NCBI GenBank assembly: GCA_009823505.1
Contig: VZQC01012328.1
Span: 401,672 to 465,671, forward strand
Source of the DNA: Rhizomys pruinosus
Taxonomy: Eukaryota > Chordata > Mammalia > Rodentia > Spalacidae
Direction: 5' to 3'
Length of the DNA: 64,000 bases
Shown: piece by piece, positions 1 to 11,204 of the stretch
Numbering within the stretch: position 1 is the first letter of the stretch
How the letters are laid out: every line of letters begins with the position of its first letter
Notes under the pieces: model-generated
What the model saw: the letters and a program-made list of their open reading frames with translations, nothing else
Databases searched by the model: none
Told to the model about the DNA's origin: nothing
Made by a program: the position numbers and the translations under genes

Positions 1-1
1 T

Positions 2-70
2 ATTCTTGACTTTACCGAACCACTACCAAAGTGGTCATATGAAGAAATATTGTCTTTTCTGAAATCGTAG
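2..70 (+). pseudogene. 3' tail of an Obox-like homeobox gene, copy A (cut by window edge)
   Basis: Reading from base 2, an open frame of 22 codons ends at TAG 68-70. Its residues DFTEP, SYEEI and LSFLKS match in order the tail of copy B near 31,430-31,498 (DFTQP, SHEEL, YSLLQSF). The DNA just downstream (about 140-200) also matches the sequence after the copy B stop, so this is the C-terminal end of a third tandem copy. The tail is acidic and hydrophobic, as in activation domains; that role is inference. The homeodomain would lie to the left, so whether this copy is functional cannot be judged from here. The frame seen is undamaged. Confidence 0.75.
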
Positions 71-137
71 GAGTGCTTGGACATTGCCAGGATGTACGCG
101 TAGGAAGGAACTGGTGGACCAGCAGACTGCGCGGTAC

Positions 138-806
138 AGACATTTCTGCAACTATGGGTGGAGTGGGAGTGTACCGCGTCCTGCAGATCCCAGGCCAGCA
201 AACAGCTTTGAGGCTTTTTGTAGAGCAGGCTGGCTTCCATGTTCTGTCCTTCCCCCTCATTGTGACTCCTGAATGCTGAGATTACAGGTGTGTGCTAACA
301 GGCCTGGCTTACCTATGAACTTATTTTGTACTTAGTAAGTTGTAAATATATCCTATTTTATCACTTGACCTTATTTAAATAAAATTTGGTTTTGAGTTAA
401 ATTTAATAGCTTGTGTTTTATATTTCCACTGTGACTCATTAAGACATAAAATATTCTTTTTTTGTTTGTTTGTTTTTTGAGACAGGGTCTCCCTTTTAGT
501 CCCAGCTGGCCTGGAGCTCACTCTGTACACCAGGCTGGCCTTGAACTCACAGAGTTCTTCCTGCCTCTGCCTCCCAAGTGCTAGGATTAAAGGTGTGTGC
601 CACCATGCCTAGCTAAGACATAAAATATTCTTACAGCGGGTTTAAGGCTGGGCCATAAACAGTGTTTGCTGCACTTACAGAGGACCACGGTTCAGTTTTC
701 AGCCCCTGGTTCTGTGCTCACAAGAGCCCCAAAGTTCAGCTTCAGGGGATCTGACACCCAGTCCAGCCTTGGTGTCACCCAGCAACACACTTGTCTCATA
801 CACTGG

Positions 807-810
<4 letters not shown>
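138..810 (+). repeat. Downstream duplication unit, copy A
   Basis: This stretch matches 31,565-32,430 (copy B) and 56,856-57,260 (copy C). Shared landmarks are a minus B1-type fragment at about 205-305, an AT-rich segment, and a B3-like SINE at about 660-805. Copy A is clearly more diverged from B than C is from B. It lacks about 390 bp present in B (roughly 31,630-32,015) and carries a private B1 insertion at 459-614. Confidence 0.8.
459..614 (-). mobile_element. B1 SINE inserted in copy A, with 18-bp TSD
   Basis: Minus-orientation B1 (gagacagggtctccc ... gaactcacagag ... gtgccaccatgcc). The target-site duplication AAGACATAAAATATTCTT is perfect at 441-458 and 615-632. The element is absent from the corresponding place in copies B and C, so it was inserted after the copies separated. 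Confidence 0.93.

Positions 811-844
<34 letters not shown>
660..844 (+). mobile_element. B3/B2-like SINE with (CA)n tail
   Basis: Contains the body motifs gaggaccacggttcag and ggggatctgacaccc of B2/B3 SINEs. It ends in a 34-bp CA run at 811-844. The same SINE without the CA expansion is in units B and C. Confidence 0.7.
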
Positions 845-845
<1 letters not shown>

Positions 846-874
846 CTTACACATATAAAAACATACCTTTCTGG

Positions 875-1016
875 AGATAGTGATGCATGCCTTTATTCCC
901 ACCACTTCAGAGGAAGAGGCAGATGCATCTCTGTGAGTTCAAGGCCAGCCTGGTCTACAGATTGAGTTCCAGGCCTGCTGGGGCTACAGGGAGACACTGT
1001 CTGAATAAGACAAAAA
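875..1016 (+). mobile_element. B1 SINE
   Basis: Plus-orientation B1: gatgcatgcctttattccc, gttcaaggccagcctggtctac, and a diverged ...gagacactgtctg end followed by an A-rich tail. Confidence 0.85.
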
Positions 1017-1204
1017 AGCCACCAATATCTTAAAAATATTATCATTATTCAGTTTTGTACTGCATATTAGTTTATGCAAAAGGAAAGGTATTTTCTCAAA
1101 AGAGCTGGAAATTTTGCTCTGACAAGCCTGGCCATTACAGTGACATTTTTTTTTTACATTTTTTACATTTTTCCCAAGTGCTGTTGACACTTTTCTTTTT
1201 TAAA

Positions 1205-1233
1205 AATTACAATTACATTTATTTGCTTATTTA

Positions 1234-1279
<46 letters not shown>

Positions 1280-1460
1280 GAGAGGGGGAGAGCAGAGAGA
1301 ACATGGTTATGCATTGTACCACAGTCCACGTGTTGAGATTACAGGTCTATTTCAAAAGTCAGATATCTCCTTCCACTATGTGTTCCAGGGATCAAACTCA
1401 GGTCATCAGCATTGGAAATAAGTGTCTTTGTTCCTGAGCTATCTCTCCAGCCCTCCACAG
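1205..1460 (-). mobile_element. B3-like SINE, minus, with (TG)n at 1235-1274
   Basis: The minus-orientation head (gagctatctctccagccc) is at the right end and a TG run (tail side) is at the left. The middle reads gggatcaaactcaggtc, typical of B2/B3 in reverse. Confidence 0.75.
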
Positions 1461-2225
1461 ACTTTCTTGAAGGGATGGTGTGTCAGAAATCTTCCTTCCT
1501 GGTGTTGGGTGCACACATGTTCAGAATCCTGTTTCTACTTGTGTTGAAGCCCTATGTCTGCTCAGAGGAACCAGAGGAGCTCACAGTGACACAGGGTTGT
1601 GAGGGAGGAACTCAGCACTTCCTTTCATAACGTTCCACTGGAACCTCTGTTCTGTGTCCTCACTGTGTGTAGGGGATTGATACCTCCATCATTAGTTTGG
1701 AACAGAACCTGGGCCTACCAGTTTCTATGTAGAAATGGCTCATGCACAGTGGCTTGCTGTTGAGCGATGTCTGGAAAGTCCTGTATTCCTAGGGAGTCTT
1801 CCAATATGCTGGAAGTTCGAGTTCCCCTTCTAGGATGCCATAACACTGGGGACTTCCTCTTCCCCTTCAGAGTTGTACATATTGGCTCTGGGAAATCCAG
1901 GGATTTCTTTATTAGTTTCCAGCCTTGTCCTTGAGCTGGCACTTTTCCCCAGGTTTTCTTGGCTCCTGGCTGCTATTTTCTGCTCTTCTTCTCACCCATT
2001 TTTATGTATTTGACCTCTTGCTCTGGTTTGATCCTATACACATTGTCTCATGAAGCTCAAGGCAGCAAGATCAGTGGAGCATTTGCCTCTGTGATCTCCA
2101 TGCAGTTGGCAAAAGGCCTTACAGAGTCTACAGCAGTGTGGGATGAGTGACCAATGAGAAACAATTAGACCCCAGGAAACCTTGTGTGCATATTTGAATT
2201 GAGTGTTTGTGCATTTCATATAATA
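1461..2225. other. No recognised gene or repeat
   Basis: Moderate GC, no simple sequence and only short open frames on either strand, with no recognisable domain. It may hold old decayed repeat or exon remnants that I cannot assign. Confidence 0.5.
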
Positions 2226-2229
2226 GCTC

Positions 2230-4242
2230 TCAATCAAATCTAGACCCTTGCCCACCCACACCCACTCCCCGTACCCTAAGGCCTATCTGCTTAAGCATTT
2301 GTACCCAGAATTTCCTCAGTCCATGTCTATCCAGTGAGAATAATTAGCCTATGTAGAGTCATTCCCTTAAAGAAGATCAATTCTTCTCCCCAAAATAATC
2401 AGTTGCCAATTGTTCCTTGGCTAAGATTGGGGCCAGCTGCCAACTTCCCCAGACCTATGCTGGTTTTTGTCTGATTGAGTCAACATGTATCTTGTGCATG
2501 CTGTTATCATTGTCATGACTTAATATGAGCAATTTCCCAGAAGCCCAAAAGCCTGTTTCCTTATGTTTATGCACAAACCCTGGCTCTTAAGATCTTTCCA
2601 CCACCTCTTCTGCAATGATTTCTGAGCCCTTGGTGGTGAGGTTTAATACTGGAGTTCAATCCAGGGCACATGTACTCTGCAATCTCTTATACTCTTAAAT
2701 TTGGCCAGTTGTGGCATTCTGTATGCATTTCACTCTGTTGTGTAAAGAAGCTGGTGAGAGTAAAGGGATGTACTAATATTCTCTTTACACCCTTTTCTAC
2801 TATGTTCCATGATCCGTGAGTACAGAGGGTCCATTATAGATATGCCACTTAGGACTCAGAATCCTTCAGAAAAAATATTCTGTGTGTGTGTGACCAGTTG
2901 TGGAATTCTGTAATTGTCTCCATCTGTTGCAAAAAGAGACTTCTTTGATGAGAGCTTTAAGGTATATGCAATCTGTAAATATAGGGATATATTTAGCAAA
3001 CAGTAAGAAATTTCATTTGTCTAGACATAAGACAGAAATAGAGTTTTCTCAAAGATCTATGACAACTCCATCCATGTGTACTTGGCTGCATTTACAGTGC
3101 CACCCATAAGTTCCCTTCCACTGAGAGTGCCTTAAGTCCAATTAGATAGCTGTCAAGTACCCTTTAGATAAAAAGTGCTAGTATTGCACCAGGAGAGGTA
3201 GTTTGCTGTGCTAGTCCTTGTGGTTATTAGCTGGGTTGGACCACTGACTGTTTTGACTCCCTTAGCAGCTTTCGTTCTCTAGCACTCTGAGAGCGAGTCT
3301 TCAGGGAGAGGCTTCCAAGCCACTCGCAGTCCTTTGCTCCAATTCCAGTGTCCCAAGGTTGTACTGTCTTCAGCAATAGGGTCTTACCTTCAAGTTCTGG
3401 GAGGTAGTCAAGGGCTATGGCAGTGACCTGTGTGATTTGGGGAGTCTCTTGGATTACCCTGACCAACAACTTGAACAGAGGTTTCTCCTGTCTCAGACTG
3501 TTTCTTGTTGTATAGGCTTCAGGTGTACACTTGCACTAATGTTGGGATATTGCATTGCATTTTTCAGGGGGATGTTTGAGTAAATATATTTCCCTTTGTC
3601 TTTTCATACCACTTAATTTTATTTACCTCCTTCTACCCCCCCATCTCTGACCTCCCTCCTCAGGTAAAACATCCCCATTTCCCCCTTTGATAATACCTAT
3701 TTCCTATGGTCCCCAGTCTCTTGAGTTGCTTCCCATGGTTGTATGTCCTTCCCTCCTCCCTACACAGTTGAATACCCAATCTCCCCCACTTCCCCTTTGG
3801 TGACATCTGTTTCCCACTATCCCCCTTTCTCAGGCCCTTTCTTTCCATTTACTTCACTGGTTCCTTTCCATTTTCCTGGCTCTTGCTGTTACAGCAGAAC
3901 AAATAGTCACATATAAGAGATCAGTGCTAAGATCCACGAACGATGGAGATCATATGTGGCTTGATTTTCTGAGTCTGTGTCACTTCACTTACTATAACTG
4001 TTTCTAGTTCCACCCATTTACCTGCAAATTTGATGATTTTGTCTTTCCTTATTACTCAGTAGAACTCCATTGTCTAAATGTATCACGTTTTCATTATCCA
4101 TTCATCAGTTGAGGGACATGTATGTTGTTTCACTTTCCTAGATATTGTGAAACAATCAGCAACAAACATAGGATATACAAGCATCTGTATAGAAGGACAA
4201 GTATTTTGAGTAGATGCCAAGGAGTGGTATAACTGGGTCATA
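2230..4242 (-). mobile_element. L1 3' end (3'UTR and ORF2 C-terminus), minus, degraded
   Basis: The 2,340-3,480 part resembles rodent L1 3'UTR in reverse (gttggaccactgactg, cagcaatagggtcttacc, gaccaacaact). The 3,900-4,240 part matches the reverse of ORF2 C-terminal sequence also present at 33,530-33,910 and 58,290-58,640 (ccatttacctgcaaa, ccaaggagtggtataactgggtc). There are many breaks and no open ORF2. Confidence 0.75.
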
Positions 4243-4274
4243 TTGTAGATTTATTTATTTATACTTTTTTATGT

Positions 4275-4425
4275 TTTATTAAATGAGACATGGTCTCATG
4301 TAACCCAGGCTAGCCTAGAACTTGCTATGTATGCCAGTATGACAAACCTCTTATCCTCCTGCCTGAGGTTGGAACAGAACTCCTGAGTGCTAGGATTACA
4401 GTCATCTCCAACCATGCCCACTTTA
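4275..4425 (-). mobile_element. Old B1/proto-B1 SINE
   Basis: Reverse B1-like order: gagacatggtctcatg, ccaggctagcctagaa, gagtgctaggattacag. More diverged than the other B1 copies. Confidence 0.65.
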
Positions 4426-4439
4426 TGCAGTGTTCAGGA

Positions 4440-4845
4440 TTATAATATTTTTCTTCTCTATTGCTGTGATAAAAAAAGCTCTGACCAAAACCAACATGTG
4501 GAAGACAGGGTTTATTTTATTTTACATCTCCCAGATCACAGTTCATCACTGAGTGAAGTCAGGGCCAGAACTTAGAACAGGAACCTGGAGGCAGGAGCTA
4601 AAGGACAGTGGAGAAAGCTGCTTACTGGTTTGCGCCTCTGGCCTGTGCTCAGCCTGCTTTCTGGTGCAATACAGTACCACCTGACCATGGGTTGCACCAC
4701 CTATAGGGGGTTGGTCCCTCCCACATCACTCAATAATTAAGAAGATGCCCCACAAACATGGCCACAGGGCAATCCAATGGAGGACATTCTCCAAATTCAT
4801 GTTCCCTCTACCCAGGTGTGTCAATTTGACAACTAAAGCTATCCA
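4440..4845 (-). repeat. Dispersed repeat R1 (name used here), minus
   Basis: About 400 bp shared in reverse with the R1 copy at 36,995-45,335. Landmarks are ttgctgtgataaaa, aacctggaggcaggagct, ggttggtccctcccacatcactc, ccacagggcaatccaatgga and aggtgtgtcaatttgaca. A common rodent interspersed family that I recognise by pattern but cannot name with certainty. Confidence 0.7.
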
Positions 4846-5156
4846 GCGCAGGGATAGAACCCAGGACATTGTGCATGTTAGGCAAACACTCTACCAACAG
4901 CTATATCTCCAACCCATCAGTTTAATCTTCTAAGAAAGGAGTAGTTGAGGGCTGCGGTTTCAGGTGCATGGCACCACACAGGAAAATCAGGCACAGTATC
5001 GAGTTCCTATATCCTTGCACTGGGGAGGTAGAGACAAGAGGATCCCTGGAGCTTGCTGACAGCTAGTTTTTCCAAATCAATGAGCTTCAGGTTCAATGAG
5101 AGTCTCTGCCTTAAAAATTAAGGTGACCAGCAATAAAAGAAAACAGTATATCAAAA

Positions 5157-5363
5157 GGACCAGTCTCCAGGACGGTTCATAGAGCAAAGGACCTGCCTCC
5201 AGGACTGATCAGAGAGTAAAGGACCCACGTCCAGAATGGATCACAGAGCAATGGACCTGCCTCCAGGATGGATCAGAGAGTAAAGGACCCACCTCCAGGA
5301 TGGCTGGGAGAGTAAAGGACCTGCATTCAGGATGGATCATAAAGGAATGGACCTGCCTCCAGG

Positions 5364-5368
<5 letters not shown>
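5157..5368. repeat. 32-bp minisatellite, about 6.6 units
   Basis: Units begin at 5157, 5189, 5221, 5253, 5285, 5317 and 5349, exactly 32 bp apart with no indels. The core reads ggacctgcctccaggatgg followed by atcagagagtaaa. Units differ only by substitutions. The last unit runs directly into the (GA)n tract. Confidence 0.95.

Positions 5369-5411
<43 letters not shown>
5369..5411. repeat. (GA)n microsatellite
   Basis: Uninterrupted GA dinucleotides. Open frames on both strands here are repeat artefacts. Confidence 0.97.
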
Positions 5412-5415
<4 letters not shown>

Positions 5416-5931
5416 ATAGATATAATTTCTTGGTATTTTTCTTCTCAAGTAAATTGAGTGAGTCAGTGAAACCTGCACCCAGGACAGATACACCTGCCCA
5501 GAAAGAAGTTTCCACCTGGAGAAAGAAGAAGGACTTGGAGCTACAAGTAATATGGAGATGTTGTTTAATGACAGGTGCACTAGAGTGGAATTATCATTCT
5601 GCTGTGAGAGCAGCAGGTTATGATGAGAAATTAGGAAAAAGAACATGAATAAAGGAAATCATCAATACTACTGTTAAAAATAAAAATAAATAAATAAAAC
5701 AGTATTGACCTCTGGTCTCCATATTCCTATGGACTCCCTGCTGCTGAGTATTGTTCCTGATTTTTACCATGAAACCAAGTAGTAAGTATCAAGGCACATG
5801 CATCTGAGAGATGACACCCTGGCCACGTGTGGATGTCTCACTTCTCTGAGGAGTAGAGCCCTGGTGTGATATGGTTCATTGGTCATGTTGTGTTCCTGGC
5901 TAAAATGCTTGTCTCAAACTGTACCTTTGTA

Positions 5932-6415
5932 GCACAGCCCTGTCATCTCAGCCAGTTGTGATGCCATGGCAGCACGATCAAAATTTCAAGGCCCATCTGG
6001 ACTACAGCGTGAGTTCAAGGTCAGCAAGACATCTTTGTCAGAACATCACAAAACAAGAAGGAAAGCTGGGTGTGGTGATGCAGACCTGTAATCCAACTCC
6101 GGAGGCAGAGGCACAGGCAGAGGCAGGATGACCTCTGTGAGTCCGAGGCCAACTTGGGCTACATAGTGAGTTCCAGGCCAAGCATGAATACATGGTGAGA
6201 TTCTGTCTCAACAAAACCCAACCCAACCCAAACCAAATGAAACTAAACACACACACAAAAACAAGAAGTAAAGCTGGGTATGTGGTATGTGTCTGTAATC
6301 CCAGTACTTGTAAACTAGAGACAGGAGGATCAAGGTATTCAAGTTCAATGTAGGCTATAAGACATCCCATCTCAAACAAAACAAAACAAAACAAAACAAA
6401 ACTAAACAAAACAAA
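5932..6415 (+). mobile_element. Three consecutive B1/proto-B1 SINEs
   Basis: About 5932-6055 (diverged), 6063-6225 (agctgggtgtggtgatgc ... gagattctgtctcaac) and 6271-6415 (agctgggtatgtggtatg ... catctcaaac) run head to tail in plus orientation. The last ends in an (AACAA)n tail at 6373-6415. Confidence 0.75.
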
Positions 6416-6424
6416 TCTCAGAAA

Positions 6425-6835
6425 AAAAGTGATCTGAGAATTAGTTCAGTGGTGTTGTGCTTCCCCCACCTGTAACAACAACAACAACAACCCCCCCAAA
6501 TATCAACCCCCCTTGTCCTTTTGCTTTTCTCCTGTGAGTTCCATTTCATTCTCCAGCTAATTCAAGTTGTGTAGTCTCTGTAAAATGTTCACATATTTCT
6601 TAGTGTTGTTTATTTCTTTCAGAAGTTTGCATATGTCTTATTAAGGAAATGTATAGTGATAATTATCTGTAAGGTTTTCTCTCTAGAATCAGAAATGGCA
6701 TCTGTAATGCTTACTAGCCACTGCCCACTCAACAGGGTCTAGAATGGCCTTGGAGACAGACCTATGACCATGCCTGTGAGGTTGTTGTTTTCTAGACTAG
6801 TTTAATTGAGGAAGATTCACCCTGAATGTGGGTGG
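6425..6835. other. No recognised feature
   Basis: AT-rich single-copy-like sequence with a short CAA run near 6475-6490. No gene or clear repeat seen. Confidence 0.5.
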
Positions 6836-6839
6836 CACC

Positions 6840-7085
6840 AAGCCCTGGGCTGGGGTCCTGGGCCGAATAAAAAGGGCCAAGGGAGCTGCGCACACACATT
6901 CACTGCTGTCTGCTTTCTGACTGTGGATGCAATGTGACCAGCTGCCTCAAGGGGCTGCTCACCAGGCCTTCCCTGCTGTGATGGACTGCATCCTCAACAT
7001 TGTGAGCCACAATAAACTATTCCTCCTTTAAGTTGCTCCTTGTTAGGCATTGGATCAGAGCAACTAGAAAAGTAACTAATACAGC
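6840..7085 (+). repeat. Dispersed repeat tail
   Basis: The sequence gtgagccacaataaactattcctcc ... gcaactagaaaagtaactaatacag is a familiar rodent interspersed-repeat ending with an internal AATAAA. The family was not assigned. Confidence 0.5.
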
Positions 7086-7264
7086 CCCTAGTCACCAATC
7101 AGTTTTCAATTAAGTAGGACATCCACAAAGATGGAGGAGAAATGAAAATATGAGCCCCAGTAGGCAGGACTTGCCATTTAGCTGAGGGCTCCTCTATGGA
7201 CAGTGTCTTCAGGTCTTTGGAGTCACTTCCTTTCAGTGCATGTAGTGAAACTTAAAGTCTTTTA

Positions 7265-7421
7265 AATTTCTGGATTCAGGTGCTGGTGGTTAAGAGCACT
7301 TGCTGCTCGTCCAGAGGACTCAGCTTGGTATATCACAGCACATTGGGCAGCTCATAGTCATCTATAATTCCAGCTCAATGGGAACAATGCCTGCCTCTGG
7401 CCTCCAAGGGCACCAGTACAT

Positions 7422-7459
<38 letters not shown>

Positions 7460-7551
7460 CACACACACACACACCAACTATATATATATATAGACACATA
7501 CACACAGATATAGACACCCACAGGCACATACATACACACACACTGACCCAG

Positions 7552-7587
<36 letters not shown>

Positions 7588-7770
7588 TGATGCACACTGA
7601 CTCACAGACAGACACACACATATATATAGACATATAGATCCAGACTCAGACACACAAACAGTCACTCACTGGTGCACATAGAGATGCACAGACAGACATA
7701 CAGACATATAGACTCATACACACACTGACACACAGACACATAGTGACACACACAGATGCATACATGCACA
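7265..7770 (+). mobile_element. B3-like SINE with long CA-rich tail
   Basis: The SINE body at about 7265-7423 (ggtggttaagagcacttgctgct ... gcctctggcctccaagggcacc) is followed by about 340 bp of CA-rich microsatellite (7424-7770) with TATA and GACA interruptions and a final aataaatctt tail. Confidence 0.8.
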
Positions 7771-8660
7771 TAAGTAAAAATAAAAATAAATCTTAAAATA
7801 ACTGAATTCTCTGAGCTGCCATAACACAAGCACAGATTTAGTAATGTTTTTCTCTTCTAGGTGACAAACTGGGTCTCCTCTGACCACAGATCTACATGAA
7901 CATGGAGCAAATGACCACTGATGTTGTAGTCTTGAAGGCTGCTTTCCTGATCCACATGGGCATTCTGGCAAACACTTACCTGCTCTCCATTCATAGCTCC
8001 ATATGTCTCACAGATGGAAGCCTACAGACCTCATTCTGTCCAAGTTGGCCATGGCCACTTGCATTGTTCTCTACAAGGGCACACAGCAGATGATAGAACA
8101 CTTACTTGGGAGTGTTGCATGTGCTGGAAGGTTCTGCCTGTCAACTCTTCTTTTATTTCCCTAGGGTATCTCTTGAGCTTTTGCTCTGTGCTACCTATAT
8201 ATGCAGGTCAGGCTATCCTTAGACCCATGATTCTGTTACCTTGCCCTCCTGAATCCTAGGCTTATATGAGTGTGCCATCAGCCTTGGCTACATTTCCTTT
8301 TTAATTGAATTTTTATGTGTTTCATACATAATTTTTCATTCAGTCTTATTTGCTATTACACCTGCATCTTCTCCCTTGGGACCCTCCTGCAACACCACCC
8401 ACCCCCGGCCCCAGAGATCATGCCTTCTGTCATTTGTACTATACACTATTTTCTCTTCGAGTTGTATAAATCTTCCTTATTTTTCTCGGCACTGTTTCCT
8501 CTTCTTTTTTATTTTTTTTCTATTTTCTTTCTTCATTAATTATTTAGTATCTGTTCTGGGCAACCATTCAATTTCATCACAGGAGCTTTATATATGTTTT
8601 TATAAAATTCTGAACTATTTCATGGGAAGTCACATGTTCTGGAAGTTAGTCACGATATAG
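7771..8660. other. No gene; AT-rich sequence
   Basis: Only short open frames. Around 8,290-8,420 there is a sequence resembling reverse L1 3'UTR (tttcatacataatttttcattcag ... ccccggccccagagatcatgc). Otherwise unassigned. Confidence 0.45.
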
Positions 8661-8664
8661 TTTT

Positions 8665-8667
8665 TTA

Positions 8668-8704
<37 letters not shown>

Positions 8705-9492
8705 GTGTATGAGTGTAATGTATGCATGCACTTTGGTGCACCCGTGTCGTGCAATGATGTGGAGGTCAGAAGAAGGCATTGGATTTCCCTGGAACTGGAG
8801 TTAAAGACTGTTCTTAGCCACCATGTGGGTGCTGGGAATCGAACCCAGGTACTCTGCAAGAGCAGTCACTGCTCTTAACCACTGAGCTGTTGGACTCAAA
8901 CTTCCACACTCACAAAATTAACCAATGAGGGACGACATATTAATACGAAATTTATTTAATTTGTGGTTACACCAGAACCCAATTAAGAAAACTGACACAT
9001 CAAGGGAGCCAATTGTTGATGTGTCAGGGACGAAACCCATCCATGTAGGGATGAGCACGACCTCGACTGTCTGTTACAAAGACCTTTTAAAGACAAAAAA
9101 CCCCCAAAAACACAAACTAGAGAAATTTGGTGACACCATACACACACAATTGCAAGGCTATAGAAACACAGTGCAAGCAGTGGTGACCTTTAAATTGATT
9201 CCTTATTTTTAGCAGCGTGAAGCCCCTTGGAGAGTAATGGCTCCTTAGTGGGTGAAAAGCACTCCTACAGGGCTGGGAAAGTTCATCCAGACCTCAGGTA
9301 GCTGTGAGAACTAGGATCTCACGGTTGGACTGTATTCTTGCCCTTAAGGTAGTCATGGGAACCAAGCTTGCTTCAACTAGAGTTGCTCCTGCATGGTTAA
9401 CCCTTTCCTTTTGATTAACTCCGTTTTTTTTTTTTTTTATGATTAACTCTTTCTGACCTGGTCCTAACAGAGCCATTTCTCCAGCTCCACAA
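8665..9492 (-). mobile_element. B3-type SINE, minus, split by a solo LTR
   Basis: The SINE occupies about 8665-8887, starting with a (TTA)n tail at 8668-8704. It resumes at 9470-9492 (gagccatttctccagctcc). The interruption is exactly the LTR at 8888-9469. Confidence 0.88.
8888..9469 (-). mobile_element. Solo LTR of an endogenous retrovirus
   Basis: A 582-bp element starting TGTTGGACTC and ending GGTCCTAACA, i.e. imperfect inverted TGTT/AACA termini. It is flanked by a 4-bp duplication, GAGC, inside a B3 SINE. On the minus strand it has AATAAA about 65 bp from its 3' end, which suggests minus orientation. It is closely related to the LTR at 12,642-13,153. No coding sequence remains. A 4-bp duplication fits class I (gammaretrovirus-like) elements; that assignment is inference. 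Confidence 0.85.
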
Positions 9493-9701
9493 TATACTCT
9501 TTTAAACAAAACTTTATACTTTTCAAACTGTTGTCCACAGAATTCAATCTGCATGCTGTGTTCCTGAATATGGAGCACTGACATCATCTCACAGAGGAAA
9601 GTTTTATGTATTCTTTTTTGTTGTTGTTGTTAAAAGCATGCAGATTGCAAGCTGCCACAGACTCATTTATTTAAGGAAAGATAGGTGTATATATGTGGCA
9701 A

Positions 9702-9835
9702 GGGATTAAAGGCATGTGTGAACACACCCAGAGTGAGTTTAATCCCAAGGACTGGGATTAAAGGTATGTGCCACCACACACAGAGTGAATTTAATCCCAA
9801 GGACTGGAATTAAAGGTGTGTGGCACCAGTGCTGG
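9702..9835. repeat. 52-bp tandem repeat derived from B1 ends
   Basis: Units start at 9702, 9754 and 9806 (gggattaaaggcatgtgtg ... tttaatcccaaggact). Each junction forms a near-perfect palindrome, TTTAATCCCA-aggac-TGGGATTAAA in the first (9739-9763). Followed by reverse B1 fragments to about 9930. Confidence 0.85.
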
Positions 9836-10071
9836 TCTGGAACTCGCTCCACAGGCCACTTTAATCCTGTACTCACAGAGATCCGCCTGCCGCCTGAGTG
9901 CTAGGATTAAAGGTGTGTGAACAGGTGAAGTCTGTTCTGCAGGTGAGGAGGTAAGCACTCTACACACTGCCACGTTTTTCAGCCTCCATGTTTTCTAATA
10001 AGAAATTTTCTGTTATTTAAATTATCTTTCCATCCAGGATTTCTTTGAGGATTTTCCCAGTGCTTTATTTT

Positions 10072-10143
10072 TTCTTCTTCTTCTTCTTCTTCTTCTTCTT
10101 CTTCTTCTTCTTCTTCTTCTTCTTCTTCTTCTTCTTCTTCTTC
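10072..10143. repeat. (TTC)24 microsatellite
   Basis: 72 bp of uninterrupted TTC, i.e. a polypurine GAA tract on the minus strand. Confidence 0.97.
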
Positions 10144-10450
10144 ATGATTGCACTAAAATGATTGATTGCTCGATCTCTTTTGCTTTTTCCCACTGATGTT
10201 TGAAGCTGTGATCCTTTTTACCTCTTTTATTTCAGGCTGTCCTCTTTGTACCGTTTCATCTTTAAGTTCACAGATTTTATTTTTCTCTGCACTCTCCCCC
10301 TGCCAATCTGCTATGGAACCCCATTCATTGACCCATTTTATTTTTTATCTTTTTTATTGTGTATATTCAATTGCATATTTCCATTTGTATATTATTTATA
10401 TCTTTTTCTTTCTTATAGAGATATTTTCCTATTAAGACTTTCTGTTTTAC

Positions 10451-10482
10451 TATAGATGATAGATAGATGATAGATAGATATG
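10451..10482. repeat. (GATA)n microsatellite
   Basis: Short GATA/GATGATA run, followed by a reverse B1 fragment at about 10,490-10,560. Confidence 0.8.
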
Positions 10483-10879
10483 ATTTGTGTTAGGCTGGCC
10501 TGGAACTTCCTACCTTAGCCTGCTGAACAGATGGAATTACAGTGTGTACCATCATGCCCTGGTCCCTTCCTTCTAATAGACCCATTTGGGTTTGAATCCT
10601 ACTCTTGGTACCAATTTCTGCCTTAGCAGGGTAGTTGCACATATAAACCCACAGCACTTATCACAGCATGCACAAGACCTGCACAAACACAAGGTAGATG
10701 GAGGAAGTGGGCAGGAAGCCCACTCCTACCTAAGTTATCTATTGGTAATTGATAGATGGTGGGAGAAGAATAATTAGTTTAACTTACTGGTATGGTACCG
10801 GTAGGTTGACTAGTCTCCAAGGAATAGACTATCACCCAAGAGCACATAAGAAACAGATTATATTCAATGGGTTTTTCAA

Positions 10880-11118
10880 ATTTTTTAATTTATTTTATTT
10901 ATGTGTATGAATGTACTGTTTGCATGTAGGTTTGTGCACCCATGTCGTGCAATGCTGCGGAGGTCAGAAGAGGGTGTCAGATTCTCCTGGAACTGAAGTT
11001 CTCCTGGAATTGGAGTTACAGATGGTTCTCAGCCACCATGTGGGTGCTGGGGATCAAACCCGGGTCCTCTGCAAGAGCAGTCAGTGCTCTTAACTGCTAG
11101 GCCATCTCTCCAGCCCCT
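10880..11118 (-). mobile_element. B3-type SINE, minus
   Basis: Reads ttatgtgtatgaatgtactg, ggtttgtgcacccatgtcgtg, gccaccatgtgggtgctgg and ends gccatctctccagcccc. It holds a short internal duplication (gttctcctggaa repeated). Confidence 0.88.
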
Positions 11119-11204
11119 CAATGGGGTTTTAAAAAAAGAAAACTAGTCATAGAGGACATGAAGATGAGGGGGTAGTAAGTTAAGGGGACTGAGCAAAGTC
11201 GACC

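Noticed and set aside
12..260. 82-codon minus open frame (similar ones at 31,431-31,640 and 31,722-32,075)
   Set aside because: Antisense to the homeobox tail and SINE fragment; similarity among them only reflects the duplicated DNA.
5157..5368. CRISPR-like regular spacing
   Set aside because: The 32-bp units are adjacent with no unique spacers, and the DNA is mammalian.
7300..7665. Open frames of His/Thr or Cys/Val repeats
   Set aside because: CA/TG microsatellite read in frame. The same applies to 36,585-36,965, 61,358-61,646 and the GA-run frames at 5,209-5,648 and 20,801-21,170.
8925..9212. Two similar open frames (also at 12,679-12,957) that look like a small protein family
   Set aside because: Both are the same part of the related LTRs; similarity comes from the repeat, not from a gene.
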